Positions 41,169-50,001 of a DNA stretch of 64,000 bases are shown one piece after another; the stretch's first letter is position 1, and every line of letters begins with the position of its first letter. Both the position numbers and the translations under genes were made by a program. The stretch is from positions 62,001 to 126,000 of the forward strand of contig NZ_BMPD01000008.1 of NCBI RefSeq assembly GCF_014647415.1. Reading direction: 5' to 3'. The notes below the pieces were generated by a model. It was given only the letters and a program-made list of their open reading frames with translations. It ran no database searches and had not been told where the DNA came from. The stretch comes from Haloarcula sebkhae (GTDB lineage Archaea > Halobacteriota > Halobacteria > Halobacteriales > Haloarculaceae).

Positions 41169-41744
41169 ATGATTCGAAATCTCGCCCGTGGGCAACAGGC
41201 CTTCACGAGCAACGTGTTCCTCGTCACCGGGGAGCGAACCGTGCTGGTGGACGTCGGTAACGAGTTCGATGTGGTGTCGGCTGTCGAAGAACACGTCGAC
41301 GATATCGACGCTGTCGCCGTCACCCACACCCACTACGACCACGTCGAGAACCTCGACAGTGTCGTCGACGCCTTCGACGCCTCGGTGTACGGCTACGACA
41401 CGGACCAGGACGGAATCGAGCACGCTATCGCCGACGACGAGACGATACAGCTTGGCGATCACGACTACCGGGCGCTGCACACGCCCGGCCACAAGAACGA
41501 CCATCTCTGCTTCTACTCGGACGACGCCGGCATCCTGTTCGCTGGTGATCTCGTGTTCGCCAACGGGAGCTTCGGCCGGACCGACCTTGACGAAGGGAAT
41601 CGGGACCTGCTCGTCGACAGCATCGAGCGGGTACTGTCGGTTGTCGACGAGGACCTACAGGAGATGCACACCGGCCACGGACCGAGCGTCACCGACGCGC
41701 CGTATCAGGACATCGAACTGGCGCTGCAAGCCGCGAAGTTCTGA
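41169..41744 (+). CDS. MBL-fold metallo-hydrolase
   Basis: The 191-residue protein has the metallo-beta-lactamase metal site: THTHYDHVENL (about residues 56-66), HTPGHKNDH with the third-strand His, FAGDLVFANG with the bridging Asp and MHTGHGPS near the end. Glyoxalase II and persulfide dioxygenase-like enzymes share this pattern; no specific substrate is visible. The ATG at 41169 is preceded by a divergent gap from the HalX gene. Confidence 0.85.
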   Translation: MIRNLARGQQAFTSNVFLVTGERTVLVDVGNEFDVVSAVEEHVDDIDAVAVTHTHYDHVENLDSVVDAFDASVYGYDTDQDGIEHAIADDETIQLGDHDYRALHTPGHKNDHLCFYSDDAGILFAGDLVFANGSFGRTDLDEGNRDLLVDSIERVLSVVDEDLQEMHTGHGPSVTDAPYQDIELALQAAKF

Positions 41745-41765
41745 GGCCGGCTCAGCGCACAGTTT

Positions 41766-42590
41766 TCAGTCGAACGCACAGGCCAGTAGCGCATCGTAGG
41801 CGTGGTCGTACGCATCGGCGACAGCGGCCGGGTCACTGCGTTGTTCGCTGTCGAGTGCGGGCAGGCGTACCGCGGCGACCTGTTCGATGAGGTCGACGAC
41901 GTTCGGCACCCGCTCCTCCAGTTGGCCGTCGCCGGGGCCGCCGGTGGCGATCTGACAGGCCTTGGCGTACCGGTCGCCGTCGTAGATGCGTGCTCGGCCC
42001 GGTTCGACGACGGCGACGGCGTCCGGTTCGATGCCCGACAGCGGCCGGGCCACGTCGCCGTAGGATTCGACGACCGCCCGGTCCGCCGCTTCGATATCTG
42101 CTGCGAGCGAGTCCAGCGCTTCGACGTGCATCACCCGCATCAGGTCGTTGAAGTCGGCGATCGAGGTCACTCGCGGGGCGTTGGCAAGTGGGAGTCGTTC
42201 GGAAACGGACTCCGGCAAGTCGACGGTCCCGTTGACGACGTACTCGACGCCCGTCTCGGAACTCGGGCGGCCGACCCGGTCGACGACGAACTGCTGGTTT
42301 TCCTTGCCGAGCAGGCCCGTCTCGGCTCCCGGTGAGGGGTGCCAGAGGCGGTGAATCGGATTGATCTCTTCCGGCGCGACGTCGCTCGGTGACGCAGCCG
42401 CGAGGCGCTTTGCGTCCTTGCCGTACAGTCGCCCCTCGTTCGTTGCTCGCTGGTAGTCGTCGTGGTCGAACCAGTAGTTGTTGCCCGCTCTGGGCTTGAA
42501 CCCCTGGGCGCTGGTCCGTTCGAGCAGGCCGACGCTGAACGTGGTCTTGCCCGCGTCGACCCGGTCACTGCCGGCGACGAGGAGCTTCAT
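41766..42590 (-). CDS. P-loop ATPase/NTPase of unknown role
   Basis: The 274-residue protein has a Walker A motif near the N-terminus (AGSDRVDAGKTTFSVGLLE, residues 6-24) resembling MobB/dethiobiotin-synthase-like P-loop NTPases, and a later VVESYGDVARPL segment. It is cytosolic. The start at 42590 puts the P-loop right after MKLLVAGSD. Its ATG overlaps the end of the upstream small gene by four bases, so the two are coupled. No family function is known to me. Confidence 0.75.
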   Translation of the reverse strand: MKLLVAGSDRVDAGKTTFSVGLLERTSAQGFKPRAGNNYWFDHDDYQRATNEGRLYGKDAKRLAAASPSDVAPEEINPIHRLWHPSPGAETGLLGKENQQFVVDRVGRPSSETGVEYVVNGTVDLPESVSERLPLANAPRVTSIADFNDLMRVMHVEALDSLAADIEAADRAVVESYGDVARPLSGIEPDAVAVVEPGRARIYDGDRYAKACQIATGGPGDGQLEERVPNVVDLIEQVAAVRLPALDSEQRSDPAAVADAYDHAYDALLACAFD

Positions 42591-42910
42591 GACTCGGCGA
42601 GGCCGTACAGTCCGACGACGTCGTCGTCCTGCGGGTCGGCGATCACGAGGTCGTCCTGATTGAAGATCATCCACGGGATCGCCCAGTCGATGAACACCGA
42701 CTCGTTGGCCTCGTTGAGTTCCGCATCCGCCGGGAGACCCTGCAGGAGGCGGGCGATTTCTGGGATGGTGTACAGTTTGTCGGCATCGAGAATATCTGCG
42801 GGTTCGTGGAGCTCGAACGACAGTATCTCGTCGAACTCCTGCTTGTCGACAGGCATACCCGCTGGTATGCCGAGCGAGTGGGTAAATCCCTCGAACTGGC
42901 CGGAACCCAT
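42587..42910 (-). CDS. conserved small protein coupled to the P-loop ATPase
   Basis: The 107-residue acidic protein has a Gly/Pro-rich N-terminus (IPAGMPVDKQEFDEILSFEL), a helical DADKLYTIPEIARLLQGLP segment and a late WAIPWMIFNQDD. It is cytosolic and overlaps the ATPase start by four bases. I recognise no motif; it may be a partner of the ATPase. Confidence 0.7.
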   Translation of the reverse strand: MGSGQFEGFTHSLGIPAGMPVDKQEFDEILSFELHEPADILDADKLYTIPEIARLLQGLPADAELNEANESVFIDWAIPWMIFNQDDLVIADPQDDDVVGLYGLAES

Positions 42911-42937
42911 TTACTCGCTGGGCCGGATTGTTCAGTA

Positions 42938-44683
42938 ATGGCCACGCTGCTCGTTGCGTACGCCTTTTTTCTGCTTGTCGTGGCCGTCGTCCTCGGGACG
43001 CTGTCGGTGTATGCGTGGAGCCGGCGTGACTCTCCCGGCGGGACCGCGCTCTCTGTTCTGCTTGCCGGGCTCTCGATATGGGACCTCTGTGCTGCGGTTG
43101 GTGTTTTGACGCGTGGGACTGAGTGGGCTCTGTTCTTCGCGTACGGCGTGTTCGTCGGCGTGATGCCCGCGATGGCCGGCCTGTTCGTGTTCGCGCTGGC
43201 CTACACCGACCACGACCGCTATCTCGGCTGGCAGACCGTCGCGTTACTGTCTGTCGAACCCCTCGTCTTCTTTGCGGCACTGTTTGGCGGCCCCGATGGG
43301 TTGATATACCGGATTTCTGGTCCCACAGACGCCGCTATGTACGGCTGGGAGATTACCGTCGGGCCTGTCTTCTGGGGACATCTGGTGTACTCCTACGCAC
43401 TCATTGCCGTGTCGAGTGCGCTCATTATCCACTACGCACTCGTCTCCGGCCATCTGTATCGGAAGCAGGTGTACGCCGTTCTGCTGGCCATCGCCTTCCC
43501 GTGGTTCGGGAGCGTTCTCAGCATCTTCGGCGACACCGGCATCGAACTCACACCGCTGTTGCTGGCGGGAACCGGGATCATTCTCACGTGGGCGTTCTTC
43601 AGGGGACGACTGCTGGACATCTCGCCGGTCGCCCACCGGGAGGTCGTCGAGTCGCTCAACAGCGCTGTGTTCGTCGTCGACACGAACGATACAATCATCG
43701 AGGCCAACGACGCCGGCCGTCAGCTACTCGAAGACCAGGCTCTCGTCGGTCAATCCGTCGAGGCCGCGCTCGAACCGTCGCCCGACCTCCTCGAAAAGTA
43801 CCGCGGTTTGAACGACGACGCCGAGGAAACGCAGGCCGTCATCGAGCAGCGCGACCGGTTTTTCGACGTCCAGCTCACACCGCTGTACGACTCCCGTGAC
43901 GCGCTGGTCGGGCGCGTCTTTCTCGTTCATGAGATCACTGAGCAGAAGCAGCGGGAGCGAGAACTCGAACGTCGGAACCAGCAGCTCGACCAGTTCGCCG
44001 CTGTCCTCTCCCACGACCTTCGGAACCCGTTGAACGTGGCTTCGGGCCGACTGGCGCTGGCTCGGGAACGCAACGACCCCGAGGAGTTCGACCGCGTCGA
44101 GGAAGCCCACGAACGGATGAGCAGCCTCATCGACGAGGTGCTGGCATTCGCCCGCGACGAGAAGTCGACCGACCGAGTCGAGCTACAGCTCTCGGCGCTG
44201 GCGAAGGCGGCCTGGGGCCACGTCGACACCGGCGGTGCGACGCTGCAAATCGACGGCGACAGGGAGATCACTGGCGACCGCGACCAGCTCCTGCAGCTGT
44301 TCGAGAACGTGTTCCGGAACAGTGTCGAACACGGTAGCAAAAGCGGCCGACAAGGGGCCGACGACGGGCGTAGTCGAACGGAGCCCGACGACAATGTGGG
44401 TCGGGAAGACGCAGGGGTGACGATACGCGTCGATGCCACCTCCGACGGGTTCACAATCGGTGACGACGGCCCCGGTGTGCCGCCCGGGGAACGGGAGGAG
44501 ATATTCACGCACGGCGTCACCAGTTCCGAGTCGGGAACCGGCCTCGGACTGGCCATCGTCCAGCATGTCGTCGGGTCCCACGGGTGGGACGTCGAGATGA
44601 CGGAGAGTCGGTCCGGCGGCGCGAAACTCGTCATCTCGGGGCTCGAAACAAGGCCGACACGGCTGTCTGAGGTCTCGTCGTAA
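42938..44683 (+). CDS. sensor histidine kinase with 7TM N-terminal domain and PAS
   Basis: The 581-residue protein starts with seven hydrophobic helices (about residues 3-225) of the histidine-kinase N-terminal 7TM type, then a PAS domain (about 240-350), a HisKA helix with the phospho-acceptor in LSHDLRNPLNVA (about 360) and a HATPase domain with an N box (FENVFRNSVEHG), GDDGPGVP and TGLGLAIVQH. A hydrophilic loop sits inside the ATPase domain. It senses a membrane or extracellular signal. No response regulator gene is adjacent. The ATG at 42938 precedes the first helix. Confidence 0.92.
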   Translation: MATLLVAYAFFLLVVAVVLGTLSVYAWSRRDSPGGTALSVLLAGLSIWDLCAAVGVLTRGTEWALFFAYGVFVGVMPAMAGLFVFALAYTDHDRYLGWQTVALLSVEPLVFFAALFGGPDGLIYRISGPTDAAMYGWEITVGPVFWGHLVYSYALIAVSSALIIHYALVSGHLYRKQVYAVLLAIAFPWFGSVLSIFGDTGIELTPLLLAGTGIILTWAFFRGRLLDISPVAHREVVESLNSAVFVVDTNDTIIEANDAGRQLLEDQALVGQSVEAALEPSPDLLEKYRGLNDDAEETQAVIEQRDRFFDVQLTPLYDSRDALVGRVFLVHEITEQKQRERELERRNQQLDQFAAVLSHDLRNPLNVASGRLALARERNDPEEFDRVEEAHERMSSLIDEVLAFARDEKSTDRVELQLSALAKAAWGHVDTGGATLQIDGDREITGDRDQLLQLFENVFRNSVEHGSKSGRQGADDGRSRTEPDDNVGREDAGVTIRVDATSDGFTIGDDGPGVPPGEREEIFTHGVTSSESGTGLGLAIVQHVVGSHGWDVEMTESRSGGAKLVISGLETRPTRLSEVSS

Positions 44684-44724
44684 GCAGCCAACAGTATAAG
44701 GCCCGCTCGGCTGTGAACTGCGAT

Positions 44725-46884
44725 ATGGCTGACGACGATCACACTGGTGCCTTGCTCGCTCGGCTGTCCCGCACACAGAAACTCGCGCTCGTCCGCGGCG
44801 CAACTGACCCGGAGGGCACAGCGACGGGGTACCTGCCGGGCGTGGAAGAGGCCGGGATTCCGCCATTTCGGCTCGTCGACGGGCCGCTTGGCATCCGAGC
44901 AGAGGGACAGCGTGCGACTGCTTTTCCGGCATCGATCGCGACCGCTGCGACGTTCGACACCGACCTGGCCCGTCGACAGGGCGCAGCGATGGGCCGCGAA
45001 GCGACGGCGCTCGGACAGGACGCGCTGCTCGCACCTGGCGTGAACATCATTCGGGTCCCGCAGTGTGGTCGCAACTTCGAGTATCTTTCCGAGGACCCGG
45101 TCCACGCCGGCGCTGTCGGGGCTGGCCTCGTCGACGGCATCCAGTCCGCGGATGTCGTCGCCACGGTGAAACACTTCGTCGCCAACAATCAGGAGACACA
45201 TCGCACGACCGTCAGCGCCGAAGTGGACGAGCGGACGCTCCGTGAGCTGTATCTCCCGCCGTTCCGCGCGGCCGTCGACGCTGGCGTCGGGTCGGTGATG
45301 ACGGCGTACAATCGGGTGAACGGCACACACATGAGCGACCACGAGCGCCTCGTCGGCGACGTGCTCAAAGGTGAGTGGGAATTCGACGGCTACGTCGTTT
45401 CGGACTGGTATGGACTGGAGAGTACCGTCGGCGCGGCGAACGCAGGCATAGACGTAGAGATGCCCGGGGTCGCGGCCCCCGGGGCAGCGGAAGCCGCCGA
45501 CAGTGACACTGCGGATGATGCCGAGGAGTTCGAGTGGCCCGACGGCATCCCGGACGCGACCCACGCGGGCCTGTTCGGCGACCCGCTGGCCGAAGCCCTC
45601 GACAGCGGCGAGGTCCCGGCTGAACGCCTTGACGACATGGTCCGGCGAATTCTCGGTCAGATGGCCCGATTCGGACGGCTGGACAGCAGTCGGAGCACCG
45701 CCGAAGGCGGTGAAACCGACGACGATGCGGGTGAACTCGACAGTCAGCGACACCGAGATATCGCTGCGGACGTGGCGGCCCGCGGGACCGTGCTGCTCGA
45801 CAACGACGGCGTCCTGCCGCTGGCTGACGGAGCGGACGTGGCTGTCATCGGGCCGAACATCGACGAGCCGAAACTGGGTGGCGGCGGCTCTTCCGAAACG
45901 ACGCCGGTCCACTCAGTCACACCAGTCGAGGGAATCGAATCCCGTGCCGAGGGCGCAGTCACGACAGCGTTCGGCGTCCCGCAGATAGAGTCCGTTTCGC
46001 TGTTCGACCTCCTGCCGTTCGTCGGCGAGGACGACGAGGCCGACGGTTCGGCCGAGGACACCACCCGACGGGAGCCGTCGCCCGACGACGCTGTCGACGC
46101 GGCCGAGGCAGCCGATGTCCCCGTCGTGTTCGTGCGCGACGCGACGACTGAAGCGCGGGACCGGGACACGCTTGCACTGCCGGGCCGGCAAGACGAACTC
46201 GTCTCGGCCGTCGCCGCAGCCAACGAGAACACCGTGGTCGTCGTCCGCTCCGGCGGCCCCGTCGAACTGCCGTGGCGCGAGGACGTGGCCGCGGTCCTCG
46301 AACAGTGGTACCCCGGGCAGGCGGACGGCGACGCGGCGGCCGCTGTCCTCTACGGCGACCGCGACCCGAGCGGCCGGCTCCCGGTCACCTTCGCCCCCGA
46401 ACGCGAGTACCCGACTGCAGGAGTCGAGCGCCGCTACCCCGGCGTTGACGATGAAGTCCACTACGACGAGGGCGTGTTCGTCGGCTACCGACACTTCGAC
46501 AACGAAGACGCGGACCCGACCTATCCGTTCGGGCACGGTCACTCGTATGCGACGTTCGAATACGGCGAAGCCGAACACACAGGCGAGCGGACGGTCGCAG
46601 TTCCAGTCGAGAACGTCGCTGACAGGTCGGGCCGGGAAGTCGTTCAGGCCTACGTCCGACCGCCGTCCGTGGACGGCGTCGACCGCCCACAGCGGGAACT
46701 CGCCGGGTTCGAGGCGGTACAGTTAGCCGCCGGCGAGCGGCAGACTGTGAAACTGACGCTGGACGATCTGGCGTTCTCACGGTACGACCCAGATTCCGGA
46801 TGGACGGTCGATACTGGAACCTACACCGTCGAAATCGGCCGGTCGTCGCGAGACATTCGGACGACACTCCATGTCGATCGCTAG
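44725..46884 (+). CDS. glycoside hydrolase family 3 (beta-glucosidase type)
   Basis: The 719-residue enzyme has a GH3 N-terminal barrel (about 1-300) with GVEEAGIPPFRLVDGPLGIR-type substrate loop, the KHFVANNQE motif and the nucleophile Asp in VVSDWYG, a C-terminal alpha/beta sandwich (about 330-590) and a fibronectin III-like end domain (about 610-719; NVADRSGREVVQAYV). It should release terminal beta-linked glucose or related sugars. There is no signal peptide, so it acts in the cytosol on imported oligosaccharides. A short acidic insert occurs around residues 255-275. Confidence 0.92.
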   Translation: MADDDHTGALLARLSRTQKLALVRGATDPEGTATGYLPGVEEAGIPPFRLVDGPLGIRAEGQRATAFPASIATAATFDTDLARRQGAAMGREATALGQDALLAPGVNIIRVPQCGRNFEYLSEDPVHAGAVGAGLVDGIQSADVVATVKHFVANNQETHRTTVSAEVDERTLRELYLPPFRAAVDAGVGSVMTAYNRVNGTHMSDHERLVGDVLKGEWEFDGYVVSDWYGLESTVGAANAGIDVEMPGVAAPGAAEAADSDTADDAEEFEWPDGIPDATHAGLFGDPLAEALDSGEVPAERLDDMVRRILGQMARFGRLDSSRSTAEGGETDDDAGELDSQRHRDIAADVAARGTVLLDNDGVLPLADGADVAVIGPNIDEPKLGGGGSSETTPVHSVTPVEGIESRAEGAVTTAFGVPQIESVSLFDLLPFVGEDDEADGSAEDTTRREPSPDDAVDAAEAADVPVVFVRDATTEARDRDTLALPGRQDELVSAVAAANENTVVVVRSGGPVELPWREDVAAVLEQWYPGQADGDAAAAVLYGDRDPSGRLPVTFAPEREYPTAGVERRYPGVDDEVHYDEGVFVGYRHFDNEDADPTYPFGHGHSYATFEYGEAEHTGERTVAVPVENVADRSGREVVQAYVRPPSVDGVDRPQRELAGFEAVQLAAGERQTVKLTLDDLAFSRYDPDSGWTVDTGTYTVEIGRSSRDIRTTLHVDR

Positions 46885-46904
46885 CGCGTCAGATCTCCTG
46901 CGAC

Positions 46905-46966
46905 TGAAATCCCGACGTATCCGCTGAAAACCGTCTGAAGCCGGAAATTCGCGGCCGGGGATTTCA
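46905..46966. repeat. 9-bp inverted repeat between the GH3 and thioredoxin genes
   Basis: TGAAATCCC (46905-46913) and GGGATTTCA (46958-46966) are exact reverse complements, 44 bases apart, in the 108-base gap. It could terminate the GH3 transcript or bind a regulator of the thioredoxin gene. Confidence 0.4.
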
Positions 46967-46992
46967 AGCCCCCCGAATACATATAGCCAGTC

Positions 46993-47382
46993 ATGAGTCA
47001 GACGCTCGAAACCATGGAGCCGAATCCGGTGTGGGTCGAAGACGCCTATTCCGACACCGTCGACGTTCTCACACGCTATGCTGACGAGTTCGAGTACAAG
47101 ATCTGGGGCGGCGACTGGTGTAAGGACTGCCGGGCCCAGCTCCCCGACTTCGGGGCGGCCCTGAAAGCCGCCGGCGTTCCGGACGCCCAGATTCACCACT
47201 ACCCTGTCGAGAAGGAAGACGACGGCTCGAAGACCGGTCCCAAAGTCGAAGAGTATGACATCGAACTCATCCCGACGGTTGTCGTCGAACACGACGGCGA
47301 GGAGATCGCCCGCTTCGTCGAAGAAGAGCCGGTCCCTATCGCAGTGTATCTCGCCGACAAAATCGAAGCCGCAATGTCGTAG
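46993..47382 (+). CDS. thioredoxin-family protein
   Basis: The 129-residue protein has a thioredoxin fold with active-site WGGDWCKDCRAQLPD (CKDC at about 43-46) and the cis-proline segment ELIPTVVVEHDG. CxxC with Lys-Asp differs from the standard CGPC, so the redox potential or partner is probably different. It is cytosolic. It ends two bases before the convergent DUF255 gene, whose product also has a thioredoxin-like domain. Confidence 0.85.
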   Translation: MSQTLETMEPNPVWVEDAYSDTVDVLTRYADEFEYKIWGGDWCKDCRAQLPDFGAALKAAGVPDAQIHHYPVEKEDDGSKTGPKVEEYDIELIPTVVVEHDGEEIARFVEEEPVPIAVYLADKIEAAMS

Positions 47383-47384
47383 TC

Positions 47385-49538
47385 TTATTCCGTATCGTCG
47401 GTCGTCTCGCCCCAGTCTAACGCCGTCTTGAGGTTGTGTTTCGGCGGCGAGCAGGCGAAGTTCCGGCAGGCGTACACCGTCGGCCGGTCGTCGATCTGCT
47501 CGCGGCCGGCCCAGATCGGCGGCGACTCGTCCACCTCCAGTGTGTCGAGCCGCTGCTCGAAACGACTTTTCTCGGCTGGCCGGTGAGCCAGCAAGCGCCG
47601 CGGGATGTACTGCTCGGCGAGGGTCTCCGTCCACTCAGTCGGGTAGTCTGACTGGTCGCCGACCAGCGTGAGCTCCAGCGCACCCTGCTCGTAGGTGTCC
47701 GTCGCCAGCGTGAGCGAGGCGTGTTGGAGCGGGTTCGAGGAGACGCGGTCGGCATGCGTTCGGATGGCCTGCTCGGCCACGCTCTCGAAGCGGTCGTCGT
47801 CGCTGAAATGGGATAGCGACAGCAGGAGGTCGACAGCGACACCCGTACTCGACGGTGTCGACTGGTCGGTCAGTTCCTGCGGCCGTGCGACCAGCGATTC
47901 GCCGCCGGTCGGGGTGAAAAACAGCGTGCCCTGTTCGTCGTCCCAGAACGCCTCGGTGATGGCCTGCCCGAGGTCCATCGCGAACGCGAGATGCTCAACG
48001 TCCCCGGTCGCCTCGAACAGCGTCAGCGCACCGCGGCCGAGGAACGCGTAGTCCTCCAGGTAGCCGTCGATAGCCACGTCGCCGTCCTTGTACCGGCGGT
48101 TGAGTCGCCCTGCATTGTCGTCCCACAGGTGCTCCCGGACGAACGAGAGGGCGTTGGCGGCCACGTCGGCATACTGGTCGTCGAGTACAATCGCGCCCTC
48201 GGCCAGCGTCCGAATCATCAGGCCGTTCCAGCCGGCCAGCACCTTCTCGTCGCGGGCCGGTCGCGGTCTGCTCTCTCTGGCCTCGAAGGTCTCGTTTAGC
48301 GCCCGCTGGAGGCTCGCCGTGATTTCGTCCTCAGTTTGGTCGTACTCCTCGGCCAGCACAGATACCGGCTTTCGGACGGCGAGTACGGTCGCGCCCTCGA
48401 AGTTGCCCCGCTCCGTGACGCCGAAGTAGTCACAGAAAATCTCGGCGTCCGTCTCGTCGTCGACAGCATCGCGGACCTGCTCGGGCGTCCAGACGTAGAA
48501 CAGTCCCTCTTCCGTCTCGCCCTCAGGCTCATCGATTGGCGCACTTTCCGCGTCCAGTGTGCTGAAGAAACCTCCTTCTGGATGTTGCATCTCGCGCTGA
48601 ACGAACTCGAAGGTCTCCCGGACGACCGAGGCGTAGCGCTCTGAGCCGATAGCCTGATAGCCGGCGAGGAAGGCACGGGGAATCTCGGCGTTGTCGTACA
48701 GCATTTTCTCGAAGTGCGGAACGGCCCACTGCTGGTCCGTCGCGTAGCGGTGGAAGCCGCCGCCGACGTGGTCGTACAGCCCCCGGTCGGCCATCACGTC
48801 CAGCGTCTCCTCGACGACGTTCAGGTAGTCTTCTTGTCCATCGTCAGCATATGCCCGCAACAACGCGTGCAGTCTCCCGTTCTGGGGGAACTTCGGGCCG
48901 CCGGAGCCCCAGCCACCGTCCTGCCTGTCGGCCCCACGATGGGCAATCGTTCCGGCGGTCTGGATGATGTCTTCGGCAGGGTCCTCGGGGTCAGCCGGCG
49001 TCGCTTCGAGGTCGCTCTCGATAGCCTCGGTCCACTGCCGGGCGCGGTTCTCCATCTCCTCGCGCTGCTCGGGGTCCGACCACGAGCCTGAAAGGCGCTG
49101 GAGCAGGTCGCCAAAGCCCGGCTGCCCGCGCTTTTCCTCCGGCGGGAAGTACGTCCCGACGTAGAACGGCTCCCCCTCCGGCGTGAGCCAGGCTGACAGC
49201 GGCCAGCCACCGCCGCCGGTCACCTGCTGACAGATGCTCATGTACACCGAATCGAGGTCCGGGCGCTCCTCGCGGTCGACCTTTATCGGGACGAAGTTCT
49301 CGTTCAGTTGTTCGGCGATGGCCTCGTCCTCGAAGCTCTCCTCCTCCATGACGTGGCACCAGTGACACGCCGCGTAGCCGATCGAGAGGAAGATGGGCAC
49401 GTCCCGTTCCTTGGCGGCCTCTAGGGCCGTCTCGTCCCAGGGCTGCCAGTTGACCGGATTGTCCGCGTGCTGGCGAAGATATGGGCTCTCCGCCTCGTCG
49501 AGTCGGTTTCGGGCCGTCGGGTCCGTGGCGTCGCTCAT
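47385..49538 (-). CDS. thioredoxin domain-containing protein, DUF255/SPATA20-like
   Basis: The 717-residue protein has an N-terminal thioredoxin-like domain with the family motif SIGYAACHWCHVMEEESFED (about 55-75) and a long alpha/alpha six-hairpin barrel resembling N-acylglucosamine epimerase folds, including GGWPLSAWLTPEG and the GGFHRYATDQQWAVPHFEKML segment. This is the widely conserved YyaL/SPATA20 family whose biochemical role is unsettled. The length is normal. It is convergent with the thioredoxin gene. Confidence 0.9.
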   Translation of the reverse strand: MSDATDPTARNRLDEAESPYLRQHADNPVNWQPWDETALEAAKERDVPIFLSIGYAACHWCHVMEEESFEDEAIAEQLNENFVPIKVDREERPDLDSVYMSICQQVTGGGGWPLSAWLTPEGEPFYVGTYFPPEEKRGQPGFGDLLQRLSGSWSDPEQREEMENRARQWTEAIESDLEATPADPEDPAEDIIQTAGTIAHRGADRQDGGWGSGGPKFPQNGRLHALLRAYADDGQEDYLNVVEETLDVMADRGLYDHVGGGFHRYATDQQWAVPHFEKMLYDNAEIPRAFLAGYQAIGSERYASVVRETFEFVQREMQHPEGGFFSTLDAESAPIDEPEGETEEGLFYVWTPEQVRDAVDDETDAEIFCDYFGVTERGNFEGATVLAVRKPVSVLAEEYDQTEDEITASLQRALNETFEARESRPRPARDEKVLAGWNGLMIRTLAEGAIVLDDQYADVAANALSFVREHLWDDNAGRLNRRYKDGDVAIDGYLEDYAFLGRGALTLFEATGDVEHLAFAMDLGQAITEAFWDDEQGTLFFTPTGGESLVARPQELTDQSTPSSTGVAVDLLLSLSHFSDDDRFESVAEQAIRTHADRVSSNPLQHASLTLATDTYEQGALELTLVGDQSDYPTEWTETLAEQYIPRRLLAHRPAEKSRFEQRLDTLEVDESPPIWAGREQIDDRPTVYACRNFACSPPKHNLKTALDWGETTDDTE

Positions 49539-49592
49539 ACCCGTGGCTGGGAGCGCCGCGGTGAAAAGGAACGCGACGCCGGCAGCGACGCC

Positions 49593-49856
49593 TCACTCGC
49601 CCGCCAGCCGGATTCCATGGGCGATGACGTACATCAGGGCAATTCCAGCGCCGACGGCGAGAATAAAATCACCGAGCAGGGCCAGTAGTGCACCCAGCGC
49701 GGAGTTCTCGGCACCGAAGAAGGCGATGGCATAGAACGGGAGGCTCCCGGCAACGAACACGCCGACGAGTTTCGCGAGTGGCACGGCCTCCGAAAGTATC
49801 TGGGCGCTGTCGATCTCTCCTGTTGCGGGGTCGATGAATGGGCGGGGAGGGGACAC
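49593..49856 (-). CDS. small two-helix membrane protein
   Basis: The 87-residue product (start GTG, read as MSPPRPFIDPATG) has a short polar N-terminus and two hydrophobic helices (about 30-50 and 58-80) followed by a short tail. I choose the GTG because the segment after it is conserved-looking; an in-frame ATG at 49988 would add 44 residues that are Arg/Pro-rich and overlap the purD promoter. Function unknown. Confidence 0.55.
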   Translation of the reverse strand: MSPPRPFIDPATGEIDSAQILSEAVPLAKLVGVFVAGSLPFYAIAFFGAENSALGALLALLGDFILAVGAGIALMYVIAHGIRLAGE

Positions 49857-50001
49857 ACACCTGTCTGGCAGGCGGTCGGGTGAAGTAGCTCCCGGTCTCC
49901 GTCTGGCGACTCGTCGGCGCTCGACACAGAAACGACCGCCACAGTCAGCGAAAACCGGCGAAAAGACAATACTTACGTGAGAGCCCATCCGGCCTTCGGG
50001 T

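Noticed and set aside
43927-45912. 661-codon minus-strand open frame across the 7TM kinase and GH3 genes
   Set aside because: It spans two well-supported plus-strand genes and their gap, has Arg/Ser-rich shadow composition and no motif.
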